NCBI RefSeq assembly: GCF_001612785.1
Contig: NZ_BDBC01000018.1
Coordinates: forward strand, 62,001-126,000
Reading direction: 5' to 3'
DNA length: 64,000 nt
Origin: Nocardia beijingensis NBRC 16342
Lineage (GTDB): Bacteria; Actinomycetota; Actinomycetes; Mycobacteriales; Mycobacteriaceae
In this document: piece after piece, positions 26,301-33,505 of the stretch
Layout: each line of letters opens with the position of its first letter
How positions within the stretch are numbered: position 1 is the first letter of the stretch
Translations under genes and position numbers: made by a program
The notes under the pieces: generated by a model
What the model saw: the letters and a program-made list of their open reading frames with translations, nothing else
What the model was told of the DNA's origin: nothing
Database searches by the model: none

Positions 26301-26721
26301 TGTGGAACAGGGCCGGGCCGACCACGCCGATCACGGACTGGTCCACCACGAATCCACCGACGTAGACGCCGACCGATCCGCCCGCCGCGCGCCGCGCGAT
26401 CCCGGCGTCGTCGAGCGCCTCCCAGGTCACCTCTAGCATCAGCCGCTGCTGCGGATCCAGCACGGTCGCCTCGCGGGCGGAGATGCCGAAGAAATCCGGG
26501 TCGAATTCCCACGGGTCGATCGTCATGAACGCCGCGCGCTTGGTGTAGCTGCGCCCCGGCGTCCTCGGTTCCGGATCGTAGTAGCGGCGGTAGTCCCAGC
26601 GATCGGCCGGCATATCGACCACGCCGTCGCGTTTGTCCAGCACGAATTCCCAAAAGGTGTCGGGCGAGTCGATTCCTCCCGCAAACCTGCAGCCGATGCC
26701 GACAATTGCAATATCCGACAT
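20323..26721 (-). CDS. Iterative type I polyketide synthase, Mas/Pks2-like (KS-AT-DH-ER-KR-ACP)
   Basis: Single-module highly reducing PKS of 2132 aa, close to Mas/Pks2 length. KS: Cys175 (DTACSSS), His310 (EAHGTGT), His350. AT: Ser619 in GHSVGE; the specificity position reads VPYHS (718-722), neither the textbook YASH nor HAFH, so malonyl versus methylmalonyl is undecided. DH: His920 in HVVNGVKIMP with Asp1078 in HPAVVDAAMQ. ER: IHGAAGGVG near 1580. KR: TGGFGGFG near 1750, with the catalytic Tyr in QYNYCAAN. ACP: Ser2057 in GLDSL. No thioesterase. The ATG at 26721 has GGAGG 6 nt upstream; ATG two codons earlier abuts the ribosome site. Expected product: a saturated, perhaps methyl-branched, long acyl chain offloaded by the PapA protein. 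Confidence 0.93.
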   Translation of the reverse strand: MSDIAIVGIGCRFAGGIDSPDTFWEFVLDKRDGVVDMPADRWDYRRYYDPEPRTPGRSYTKRAAFMTIDPWEFDPDFFGISAREATVLDPQQRLMLEVTWEALDDAGIARRAAGGSVGVYVGGFVVDQSVIGVVGPALFHTDMHTPASASYTMLSNRIAYALNLVGPALTVDTACSSSLVAFHLACQALANGDCEVALAGGVNVMLQPETFVLMCKGGFLAADGRCKSFDASADGYGRGEGAGMVALKKLDDAVRDGDRIYAVVKATGSNQDGRTTAITVPNADSQEALARSVCHRAGLAPDAITYVEAHGTGTLVGDPVELRALGRVFGAPAGRTRSLGVGSVKSTLGHTEAAAGIASVIKAALAIRHRTIPPQGWLDKPNPDIPFDELGLHVQLEAEALPDDAEPMTIAVNGFGYGGTNAHAILQEFRPGPTDRVSPARHFGVLPISARSTGAARALAGRFGDLIAAGADPERLAEAAWTRMAHHQYRTGMLLGDTDDLVRDLRAFASGEGRDAARTIVARTAEPVFVFSGMGPQWWGMARELLGAEGVFADTAKTVDAEFRSIAGWSIIEELLRPEQESRVTSTEVAQPANFLVQVALVRELAEYGIRPAAVVGHSVGEVSAAYVSGMLSLRDAVLVAYHRARLQASTAGSGGMLAVGMSPEQARELVGDDQRVDVAAINSASSLTLSGDVDRLDEIAEKLTEDGVFARRLRVEVPYHSRLMDPILDELRAALAGLTPVAPTVPLYSSVTGEPVLGPDWDAEYWCANVRQPVLFADAVAKLIGADSRVFLEVGPHPVLSGNIREALLGADVTGTTVPTLDRKQPDSVSIRRTLIGLYGAGVLDLDELFPARHPATPHVPLPRYPWQRTRLHAALPLFEQARLGTPGAYAMLGDPDVEGRPDWLLQVGTELLPWLADHVVNGVKIMPGAAYLDAALSATAARLGVERVALEQVRFVAPLIMGAPDVPLVALTVEEASGRFLIRSRSATGTAWTVHAFGRTLTGSHKPTKVTVPTLDVGLDVDPQMFYTGLAAAGLHYGPAFRRVTSVRVGADAVVATVDGAIAAHSGHLAHPAVVDAAMQSAALLFADARIDEGTLVPVGVAAVRLVAPLPERITVVARRDPRARLRADVDLLDDEHNLVMRLSGLQIGALAPGQDPLHRMVDFYYTETLEPRDAIDPAALPRDSASTVIIALGSSCTRAGQLAAAIPGSRLYVAGVAGRELAADLAATLSAAKAEGADRLHVCVVAGAVEDDVADLWTLERIAVALDEFVHPEATEQGPQSVFGDGWCHVTLVTELAFALPDSPVPPNSNHAALAGARRVLLNEQSALRWRLIDVEPGTEIGELIGELAVPGAFWNDNLDEVVLRAGKRWVPMVTKPLQERLDALDTAEPLTDPEANFALELPRTRLLSALAWRQCPRPEPGPGQIEVRMKIIGLNYKDPLKVIGLLGERELAPTYFGTVPGMEGVGEVVRVGAEVTDLAVGDLVAVAAKGMMRRYVVVDRQLAIPLPADADPAYCTSTIAFGTAEYALLDLARLEPGETVLIHGAAGGVGTAAIQVAKDRGARIIGTASTDERRAHVLALGADHAIDSRSLNFVDDVLELTGGKGVEVVLSSAPGEILRQNFNAVAEFGRIVEVGKADIYTGGLLEMANFDKNLAYFSMDLDRLVAVDAQRLARLLQRVYEKVLAGTYQPLPYRLFETDEVGRAFEETIRSTGLARIALRMDSPTPAVRPYLPEIEIDSAATYLVTGGFGGFGMAIGRWLVLRGARRLVLVGRGGAGTEEARRQLEAWRTVGMEVVEERADVTDPEAVAAIVARSHSAGHPLRGVFHAAGAVADNRLAAMQFDELARVYRPKVHGARVLHQAVADAGIRLDMFVLCSSGGSMYGIYGQYNYCAANVAVESLAEEWSRAGERALCVGWGHLSGATGGMAADETALKYLDLVGFDPIDMADATAYLEQTLRLGVARAAIIPTDWAKLTGTFPQLTRTGRTTALAQASAKDTSELARLRAEVAAIEEGKRGAFVARKMAEELAVVMGVPVESIDMTVPVPELGLDSLMAVELGARVTKTLGIDLMSLQMGRSFSLEQAGPKVAELILAADSGQAQPVADPAAANGAVTERAPALVAAGARQ

Positions 26722-26771
26722 GCACATCCTCCGGGTCGGATCCAGTTCGACCGCCATTCTTTTCCGGCGAT

Positions 26772-26879
26772 CGGCGAATTAGCTTGTGCGCAGCTGGCGT
26801 CCGGCTCAGCGTAACGGCCGCCACACCGGCCGTCGCTCGCTCAGGGAGACTTCACAACCGGCCGGCGAATCGGCTTGTG
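26772..26879. repeat. Direct repeat pair in the PKS-MmpL intergenic region
   Basis: CGGCGAATTAGCTTGTG (26772-26788) recurs as CGGCGAATCGGCTTGTG (26863-26879), 15 of 17 bases matching, 91 bp apart, in the gap between the divergent PKS and MmpL genes. It could be paired regulator sites for coordinated control. Confidence 0.4.
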
Positions 26880-26906
26880 GCATCTCGAAATTCTCGATCG
26901 CCTCCC

Positions 26907-26938
26907 GGTGAAATGCGTTGATATTGCTAGGTTTCACC
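26907..26938. promoter_or_regulatory. Inverted repeat upstream of the second MmpL gene
   Basis: GGTGAAA (26907-26913) and TTTCACC (26932-26938) form perfect 7-bp arms around an AT-rich 18-bp centre, 49 bp before the MmpL start. The position fits an operator overlapping the promoter. Confidence 0.4.
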
Positions 26939-26986
26939 TGTTCCCGGCCCGCGCCGAAATACGATGTCATCGGTTAGGAGGCGGCA

Positions 26987-29194
26987 TTGTTCGCCGAGTT
27001 CACGCACTGGACCGATATGCTCGTCCGGCGGCGATTCGCCGTGATCGGGTTCGTCGTCGCCGCACTGCTCGCGCTCGGCGGGTACGGCCTCGGGCTGGAC
27101 GAGCACCTCAGCGTCAGCGGATGGAACGATCCGACCTCGGAATCGGCGCGGGCCGCAAGGCTGAAAGACGAGGCGTTCGGCCACGATCACATCGCGGATG
27201 TGCTCTTGTTGTACCGCGCCCCGGCAGGCAAGACCATCGACGATCCGGCCTTCGCCGCCACGGTCGTCGGTCACCTGAACAGTCTGCCGCAACGCTTCCC
27301 GGACCGGATCGCCAAGATCAACGCCACCTATTGGCCCACCGACACCGGGCTGCACCTGCCGGACATCTTCGGTTCCGAAGACCGCGAGTACGCCTTCGCC
27401 TCCGTCGCCATTCGCGGCAGCGATGACACGGAGATCATGCGCAACTATCGGAAGGTCGCCGATCAATTCCGGATACCTGGCGTCGAGATGGAGGTCGCGG
27501 GCGGCCAACCGGTCGCGGCCGCCCTCAACGACACCATGGCCCACGATCAGCGCCGCATGGAGCTGTTCGCCGTGCCCGCCGTGGCGGTGCTGCTGTTCTT
27601 CCTGTTCGGCGGCGTCGTCGCGGCCGCGCTGCCGCTGATCGTCGGCGGGCTCACCGTGCTGGGGGCCTGGGGCATCATTCGCGCCATGACCACCGTCATG
27701 GAGGTGAACTCCTTCGTCTCGCCGGTGGTCTCGATGGTCGGACTCGGCCTGGCCATCGACTACGGCCTGTTCATCGTGAGCAGGTTCCGCGAGGAGCTGG
27801 CCGACGGGCGCGAGGTACCGCAGGCGGTGCGTCGCACGGTCGCGACCGCCGGGCGCACCGTGGTGTTCTCCGCGACCATCGTGGTGGTCGCCGCAGGCGC
27901 CATTCTGCTGTTCCCGCAGGGTTTTCTGCGCTCGTTCGCGGTCGGCGCGATGGTGACGGTGGCGCTGGCCGCGCTGATCTCGATCACGGTGCTGCCCGCC
28001 ATGCTGGCCGTGCTCGGCCCTCGCGTGGATCGCCTGGGTTTCAATCGGTTCCACGCGCGGCGGGCGAGCGACCGGGAGGCGGACAATCCGTGGGGCCGCG
28101 TCGCCGGATGGGTCATGCGGAGGCCGCTGGCGGTCGCGGTCCCGGTGGTGGCCATCCTGGTGCTGCTCATCGCGCCGGTGCGCGACGTCGCGTTCGGCGG
28201 CATCTCGGAGCGTTTCCTGCCGCCGCGGCATCCGGCCCGCACGGCGCAGCAGCACTTCGACGAGGTCTTCCCGCTGCGGCAGATCAATCCGGTCGACCTC
28301 GTGCTGATCACCCACAACACCGCCGATATCGACGCGGTGGTCGAGCGGGCCGGCCTGGCTCCCGGCCTCATCGCGCCGTTCCCGCGCGCGGTGCAGGGAC
28401 CGGCGCATCCGAGTGTGTTCACCACCTCGACGGTGCTGCGGGACGCGCACGACGCGAACGCGACCATCGACTATCTGCGTTCCATGCCGGTGCCGAAGGG
28501 AACGACCGTGCTGGTCGGCGGGCAGCCCGCGGTCCAGCGCGACAGCGTCGACGCGCTGCTGCGCCGGATGCCGCTGATGATCGCGCTGGTCTTCCTCGTC
28601 ACCACCGTGCTGATGGTGCTCGCCTTCGGTTCCCTGGTGCTGCCGCTCAAGGCCGCGCTGCTGAATCTGCTCGGGCTCGGCTCCACCCTCGGCATCCTGA
28701 CCTGGATCTTCGTCCAGGGCCACGGCGCGCGGCTGCTGGAGTTCACCCCCCAGCCGATCATGGCGCTGGTGCTGGTACTGATCGTCGCCGTGATCTACGG
28801 ACTGTCGACCGATTACGAGATATTCCTGCTCGCCCGCATCGTCGAGGCGCGGGCGGCGGGCGCGACGACCACCGAGGCCGTGCGCGCCGGCATCGCCCGC
28901 ACCGGCTGGATCATCACCGCGGCCGCCCTGATCCTGCTGGTGGTCACCGGGGCGTTCGCCTGGTCGGATCTCGTCATGATGCAGTACATCGCCTACGGCA
29001 TGGTCGCGGCGCTGTTCATCGACGCGACGATCCTGCGCATGCTGCTGGTGCCCGCCACCATGCGTCTGCTCGGCGACGCCTGCTGGTGGGCGCCCTCCTG
29101 GGTGCGGCGGCTCACCCGGCGCGGCGGGCCGAACGGGACCTCCGCCGAACCGGAGCATCGCACCGAAGCCGTCCACGGCTCCGAGCGCCCGTAG
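26987..29194 (+). CDS. MmpL-family lipid transporter (PKS-linked)
   Basis: RND/MMPL transporter of 735 aa, paralogous to the earlier MmpL. The paired signatures are GLGLAIDYGLFIVSRF near residue 250 and YGLSTDYEIFLLARI near 610, in the two TM bundles, with periplasmic domains after TM1 and TM7. A TTG start at 26987 is chosen because AGGAGG ends 5 nt upstream; there is no competing ATG at the right spacing. It is divergent from the Mas-like PKS operon across 265 bp that carries repeats, the classic pairing for export of a PKS-derived glycolipid. The C-terminal tail after the last TM is short and polar. Confidence 0.9.
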   Translation: MFAEFTHWTDMLVRRRFAVIGFVVAALLALGGYGLGLDEHLSVSGWNDPTSESARAARLKDEAFGHDHIADVLLLYRAPAGKTIDDPAFAATVVGHLNSLPQRFPDRIAKINATYWPTDTGLHLPDIFGSEDREYAFASVAIRGSDDTEIMRNYRKVADQFRIPGVEMEVAGGQPVAAALNDTMAHDQRRMELFAVPAVAVLLFFLFGGVVAAALPLIVGGLTVLGAWGIIRAMTTVMEVNSFVSPVVSMVGLGLAIDYGLFIVSRFREELADGREVPQAVRRTVATAGRTVVFSATIVVVAAGAILLFPQGFLRSFAVGAMVTVALAALISITVLPAMLAVLGPRVDRLGFNRFHARRASDREADNPWGRVAGWVMRRPLAVAVPVVAILVLLIAPVRDVAFGGISERFLPPRHPARTAQQHFDEVFPLRQINPVDLVLITHNTADIDAVVERAGLAPGLIAPFPRAVQGPAHPSVFTTSTVLRDAHDANATIDYLRSMPVPKGTTVLVGGQPAVQRDSVDALLRRMPLMIALVFLVTTVLMVLAFGSLVLPLKAALLNLLGLGSTLGILTWIFVQGHGARLLEFTPQPIMALVLVLIVAVIYGLSTDYEIFLLARIVEARAAGATTTEAVRAGIARTGWIITAAALILLVVTGAFAWSDLVMMQYIAYGMVAALFIDATILRMLLVPATMRLLGDACWWAPSWVRRLTRRGGPNGTSAEPEHRTEAVHGSERP

Positions 29195-29630
29195 ATCCGG
29201 AGCAGGTTCCACGAATGGGGCCGAATGGCTTCCGCCACTGGGTATGCCACCGCTCGCGCGCTCGACGCTCCGAGCCGATACGCCATTGCGAACGTCCTCG
29301 CACCCGACCTGTTGCCGCGGGGCAGCCAGCATCACCGGCGAAGTTGCCCGCGCGCGGTGTCCATGTCCTCGCCGCGCACCTTGTGGATCAAGCCGTCGTG
29401 GATCGAGCCGACGGGCGATTCCCAGTGCGGGGTGATCGCCAGTGTCGGCGCAACGGATTTCCATGGCGTCTATGCGGGCAGAGACTTGATGATCGGCAAG
29501 AATCGGTGAGCGCCACGCCGGCGAAGGGCAATGCCTACTGATTCGTCGCGAAGCCGCCTGATGGCCCGACCCTCGCTCGGAACGAGAACCTCACGATCAG
29601 GCCATGACCGCGCTGTGCGGGAAGCCGCGG
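29195..29630. other. Intergenic region between convergent MmpL and MFS genes
   Basis: There are 436 bases without a supported gene. Short open frames show no ribosome sites or coding character. The only structures seen are GCCTGAT/ATCAGGC arms around 29550-29602 and the hairpin at the right end. Confidence 0.5.
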
Positions 29631-29633
29631 TCA
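29605..29633 (-). terminator. Hairpin overlapping the MFS stop codon
   Basis: TGACCGCG (29605-29612) pairs perfectly with CGCGGTCA (29626-29633) across a 13-nt loop. The right arm includes the MFS stop codon. There is no T-tract, so terminator function is uncertain. Confidence 0.3.
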
Positions 29634-31049
29634 GCCCGTGATCGACCAGCTGAACGGACTCGTGGCCGCCCGCGCGCGGTCCGGCAGCGCCCGCGTGAGC
29701 GCGGCGAGGCCGAGGGCCGCGGCGGCGATGGCCGCGAGCATGATCATGCTGCCCGAGAGCGTGTGCGCGCGGAAGAACAGCGCGCTGAGCACCGCCAGTC
29801 CGACCGAATTGCCGATCTGTTCGATGGTGGGGAGCACGCCCGAGGCCTCGCCCATGGCTCGATCGTCCAACTCCGCCAGCATCAGCGGCTGCAGCGGCAC
29901 ACCGAACACGCCGACGCCGAACCCCGCGAGAAACGTCGGCCCCAGCACCAGTGGGAGGTCGACGGCCCCGTCACCCACGTACAGGTAGCCCACGCCCACC
30001 GCGACGCATCCGCCGAACAGCGCGATCCCCGCCGACAGCGCCAGAGTTCCCCAGCGCCGCACCAGCAATGGCGACAGCACCGCGCCCGCGCCCGCGCCGA
30101 GGGCGAACGGCGTCATGGCGACGCCGGTACGCAGCGCGGAGAACCGCAGCACGTCCTGCAACAGGATCGATACGGTGAACACGAATGCGGTGAACAGGCC
30201 GAAGAAGATCGCCACCAGGGCTGATCCGACGGCGAAGCCACGGTCGGCGAACAGGTCGAGCCGCACCAGCGCACGGCCGCCGCGGCGGCGCGTCGCCCGC
30301 TCGTGCGCCACGAACACAGCGCCCAGCGCCACCGCGACGGCGATGAACGCCCCGTGCAGTGGGCGCCAGCCCTCTCGCTGGCTGTCCGACAGCGCGAACA
30401 GCAGTCCGAACAGCGCCGCAGTGGCCACCACGGCCCCACGCAGATCCAGTGGTTCCCGATCCGTCGCCGGGCCCGACCGCAGGTAGCCCGCGGCCAGCGC
30501 GATCGCCATCACGCCCAGCGGCAGATTCATCAGGAAGATCGCGTGCCAGCCGAGCCCGAACGGATTCAGGGTGATCAGCGCGCCGCCCAGGATCGGGCCG
30601 AGCATCCCCGCGAAACCCGCTGTCGCGCCGTACACGGCGAAGACGTACTGATGGTGCTCGCGGCGGAAGCTCGCCGTGATGATGGCGATGGTCTGTGCCG
30701 CCATTCCCGCGCCCGCCACACCCTGGACGATCCGCGCGAGCACCAATTCCAGCGCGGTGGTGGACATCCCGCACCACACCGACGCCGCCGTGAAGGCCAC
30801 CGCCGACCACAGGAACATCCGGCGGCGTCCCACGATCGCGCCGACGCGAGCGGCGGTGAGCAGCACGCAGGCGAAGGCCAGCGAGTATCCGGCGACCACC
30901 CACAGTTGCTCCGGCCGCGACGCCCCCAACTCGGCGGTGACGACCGGGAGGGCGGTATTGACGATCGTCACGTCGATCATCTGCATGAAGACCGAGATCA
31001 GGCACGCTCCGAACGATCCGAGCGCCACCGCCGCCTCTTTGCGGGTCAT
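29631..31049 (-). CDS. MFS drug/lipid exporter (DHA2/EmrB type, 14 TM)
   Basis: Major facilitator of 472 aa with about 14 hydrophobic helices. Helix 1 carries the DHA2 motif MQMIDVTIVNTALP, and motif A-like GAIVGRRRMF follows helix 2. A motif C-like stretch (GATAGFAGMLGPILGG) lies in helix 5. The ATG start at 31049 overlaps the stop of the antigen-85-like gene (ATGA), so the two are co-translated. Likely proton-driven export of a hydrophobic compound; its pairing with a mycolyltransferase-like enzyme suggests an envelope lipid rather than an antibiotic. Confidence 0.87.
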   Translation of the reverse strand: MTRKEAAVALGSFGACLISVFMQMIDVTIVNTALPVVTAELGASRPEQLWVVAGYSLAFACVLLTAARVGAIVGRRRMFLWSAVAFTAASVWCGMSTTALELVLARIVQGVAGAGMAAQTIAIITASFRREHHQYVFAVYGATAGFAGMLGPILGGALITLNPFGLGWHAIFLMNLPLGVMAIALAAGYLRSGPATDREPLDLRGAVVATAALFGLLFALSDSQREGWRPLHGAFIAVAVALGAVFVAHERATRRRGGRALVRLDLFADRGFAVGSALVAIFFGLFTAFVFTVSILLQDVLRFSALRTGVAMTPFALGAGAGAVLSPLLVRRWGTLALSAGIALFGGCVAVGVGYLYVGDGAVDLPLVLGPTFLAGFGVGVFGVPLQPLMLAELDDRAMGEASGVLPTIEQIGNSVGLAVLSALFFRAHTLSGSMIMLAAIAAAALGLAALTRALPDRARAATSPFSWSITG

Positions 31050-32056
31050 CGCAGCGCCGCTTCCATCATGGGCCACGAATTGCGCAGGTCCTGGTGCCAA
31101 TAGCCCCAGGAGTGGGTGCCGTTCGGCCGGAAATCGAAGGTCGCCGCGACACCCAACTGGCGCAGCCGGTCCCGCAACTGGTGCGTGCACAGGTTCGCCA
31201 CCGCCTCCAGCGGGGCCCCGATCACCAGTTGATACATCAGCTGCGTGAGGTCGCCGTGCGCGCCGTCGAGGTTGTCGATCGGCCCGGGCAGCCCGGTTCC
31301 CGTGGCGACGTAGATGGCGGTGCCGCGCAGCCGTTCCGCGTGCAGGTATGGATCGTTGGCGCGCCAGGCGGGATCGGTCGGCGGCCCCCACATATTCGAC
31401 ACCGTGCCGCGCTGCTGGGTGACCACCGCCTGAACCACCGCCTGACCGGCGGGGTCGCTGGTGCGCACGCAGCCGCTGTAGGAACCGATGGCCTGGTACA
31501 AACCCGGTGCGGCCATGGCCAACTGGAACACCGATGTGCCCGCCATCGAGATACCCGCGATGGCGTTCCTCCCGGTGCCGTTGAACGTGGCGTCGATGAG
31601 CGGCGGCAGCTCCTCGGTCAGGAAGGTGGACCAGCGCTGCCTGCCGAGCACGGGGTCGTCGCTGCGCCAGTCGGTGAAGTAGCTGCCCGCGCCGCCGAAC
31701 GGGACGACCACGTTCACCTGCTTGTCACGGAAGAAATCGAGCAGATCGGTGCCGTCGAGCCAATTCCCCTCCGAACCGCCGTTGGCGCCGTTGAGGAGAT
31801 AGAAGGTCGGCGCGGGCAGGTCCGGATCGGCCGCGCGCAGCACATGAATTCGCGTGGTGCTGTTCATCGCGGCCGAATACACCTCGATTTCGGATTGCCG
31901 GCCGGATTCGAACCGGGTTTCCACAATGCGCGAACCGTCCGCCGCCGCGACGGATTGCGGTGGATCGGCACGGACCGGCTGTGCGCCGATCAGCGTGCAG
32001 GACAAAGTGATGACCGCGGCGAGCGCCGCGCCTGTTCGATGCGAATATCCGGGCAT
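31046..32056 (-). CDS. Antigen 85-like mycolyltransferase/esterase A
   Basis: Secreted alpha/beta hydrolase of 336 aa. A Sec signal peptide covers residues 1-30 (hydrophobic core followed by PVRADP). The nucleophile motif is GISMAGTS, close to the antigen 85 GLSMAGSS, and MWGPPTDPAWRANDP matches the antigen 85 core closely. The catalytic His is in GTHSWGYW. Antigen 85 enzymes transfer mycolic acids between trehalose monomycolate molecules or onto arabinogalactan; that role is inferred. ATG 32056 is preceded by CAGGAG; a longer frame starts upstream at 32188. Divergent from a close paralogue. Confidence 0.86.
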   Translation of the reverse strand: MPGYSHRTGAALAAVITLSCTLIGAQPVRADPPQSVAAADGSRIVETRFESGRQSEIEVYSAAMNSTTRIHVLRAADPDLPAPTFYLLNGANGGSEGNWLDGTDLLDFFRDKQVNVVVPFGGAGSYFTDWRSDDPVLGRQRWSTFLTEELPPLIDATFNGTGRNAIAGISMAGTSVFQLAMAAPGLYQAIGSYSGCVRTSDPAGQAVVQAVVTQQRGTVSNMWGPPTDPAWRANDPYLHAERLRGTAIYVATGTGLPGPIDNLDGAHGDLTQLMYQLVIGAPLEAVANLCTHQLRDRLRQLGVAATFDFRPNGTHSWGYWHQDLRNSWPMMEAALR

Positions 32057-32241
32057 GTCGACTCCTGGCCCCGGGTAGGAGGGCTCGAATTCGCAGTCAA
32101 CAGCATCGAGTGGACAGACCGCCGGATTTTCCGTCGATTCTGTGTTCCATACCAATTCGCTTCGGCGGCCATTTGCCGGATTTCCCAAATCGAGCGTGCG
32201 GCCATTGCGGTCGCGGCGCGGCGAAACCTAGCGTCGAGCGC

Positions 32242-33237
32242 ATGGCGTCCCGTCGACCGTGCCGCACTTCTCGCGGAACCGTCTGGCGCGCATGTCTATT
32301 GGCGTTATCGATGCTGATGTGCTCCGGTGGTCCCGCCGGCGCCGAGCCGCCTCCGATGCGTCCCGCGCACGGGCGCGCCGTCGAGCTGACCGTCTTCTCG
32401 CCCGCGATGGACGCGCCGGTCTCGGTGGTCGTGCTGCCACGCCACGACCCGTCCCGTCCGGCTCCGGTGCTGTATCTGCTCAACGGCATCGACGGCGGCA
32501 CCGACGGCGACGGCTGGACCGACCGGACCGACGTCGACCGGTTCTTCGCCGACCAGCAGGTGACCGTGGTGGTGCCGGTCGGCGGCGCGGGCAGCTATTT
32601 CACCGACTGGCGCGCCGACGATCCCGTTCTGGGCCGCCCGCGCTGGACCACGTTCCTCACCCGCGAACTGCCCCCGATCATCGACGCCGCCTTCGGCGGA
32701 AGTGGCGCCAACGCCATCGCCGGGGTCTCGATGACGGGCACCTCGGTCTTCCAGTTGGCCATGGCGGCACCGGGTTTGTACCAGGCCATCGGTTCCTACA
32801 GCGGCTGCGTGCGCACCAGCGATCCCGCCGGACAGGCCATGGTCGCCACGATCGTCACCGCCGAGGGCGGCACGGTGTCGAACATGTGGGGACCGCCGGG
32901 TGATCCGGCCTGGGCGGCCAACGATCCCTACGTGCACGCGGATCGGCTGCGCGGCACGACGATCTACGTGGCCGCAGGCAACGGGCAGGCCGGCCCGCTG
33001 GACCAGCCGCACAGCACGGGGATCGACGGCAACGCCACGAAGCTGGTCGACCAGCTGGCCATCGGCGGCATGCTCGAAGCCGTCTCGGACCGCTGCACCC
33101 GCTCCCTGCGCGACCGCTTCCAGGAACTCGGCGTACCCGCCACCTTCGATCTGCGCCCCAGCGGCACCCACTCCTGGGGGTACTGGCAGCAGGACCTGCA
33201 CAACAGCTGGCCCTTGTTCGAATCCGTTCTGCGCTAA
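32242..33237 (+). CDS. Antigen 85-like mycolyltransferase/esterase B
   Basis: Secreted paralogue of the divergent gene, 331 aa, with signal peptide at residues 1-35 ending near AGAEPP. Active-site motifs are GVSMTGTS for the nucleophile, MWGPPGDPAWAANDP, and GTHSWGYWQQD for the His. The stretch AMAAPGLYQAIGSYSGC is identical in both copies, so the pair arose by duplication and inversion. No strong ribosome site precedes the ATG at 32242; the frame stays open upstream to 32110. The stop overlaps the stop of the convergent Ada-like gene by 3 bases. Likely substrate: trehalose mycolates or a related acylated trehalose. Confidence 0.85.
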   Translation: MASRRPCRTSRGTVWRACLLALSMLMCSGGPAGAEPPPMRPAHGRAVELTVFSPAMDAPVSVVVLPRHDPSRPAPVLYLLNGIDGGTDGDGWTDRTDVDRFFADQQVTVVVPVGGAGSYFTDWRADDPVLGRPRWTTFLTRELPPIIDAAFGGSGANAIAGVSMTGTSVFQLAMAAPGLYQAIGSYSGCVRTSDPAGQAMVATIVTAEGGTVSNMWGPPGDPAWAANDPYVHADRLRGTTIYVAAGNGQAGPLDQPHSTGIDGNATKLVDQLAIGGMLEAVSDRCTRSLRDRFQELGVPATFDLRPSGTHSWGYWQQDLHNSWPLFESVLR

Positions 33238-33500
33238 GGCTTTCCGGGTGTTCGAGCGCGACTTATCCAGGCGGCGTATCGCTCGGGCATGCAGACCGCG
33301 CAGGGACGGTAGCCGGCGGAGATCGCGTCGGCTTCGGTCGCGAAGAAGACGCGGTGCGCGCGGTAGCCGCCCCGGCCGAGCGCACGCAGCGCGGACGGAC
33401 AATCGAGACGGCCGTAGATCCGGCCACGACGGTGGCCGCCGTATCGCCCGGGGACCACGCTCCGATACGGTCGGCCGCCGCCATCGAGCAACGTGTACAC
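33234..33500 (-). CDS. Small Ada-type metal-binding protein
   Basis: An 88-aa stand-alone domain resembling the N-terminal zinc domain of Ada. The motif order matches (IYGRLDCPSALR, then HRVFFATEADAISAGYRPCAVCMPER). Ada normally reads YCRPSCP, with its first Cys as methyl acceptor. Here that position is Gly, leaving three cysteines in the usual places. It is therefore more likely a metal-binding or DNA-binding helper than a methyl-accepting sensor. It follows the oxygenase gene by 5 bp and ends the alkylation-repair operon. The GTG start has a weak ribosome site. Confidence 0.75.
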   Translation of the reverse strand: MYTLLDGGGRPYRSVVPGRYGGHRRGRIYGRLDCPSALRALGRGGYRAHRVFFATEADAISAGYRPCAVCMPERYAAWISRARTPGKP

Positions 33501-33505
33501 GATGG

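Noticed and set aside
26927..29464. Long minus-strand open frame opposite the second MmpL
   Set aside because: No recognisable domain; the plus strand carries two intact MmpL signatures and a good ribosome site.
29225..29541. Short plus-strand frames between MmpL and MFS genes
   Set aside because: No ribosome site, no recognisable motif, and irregular composition; best left as intergenic.
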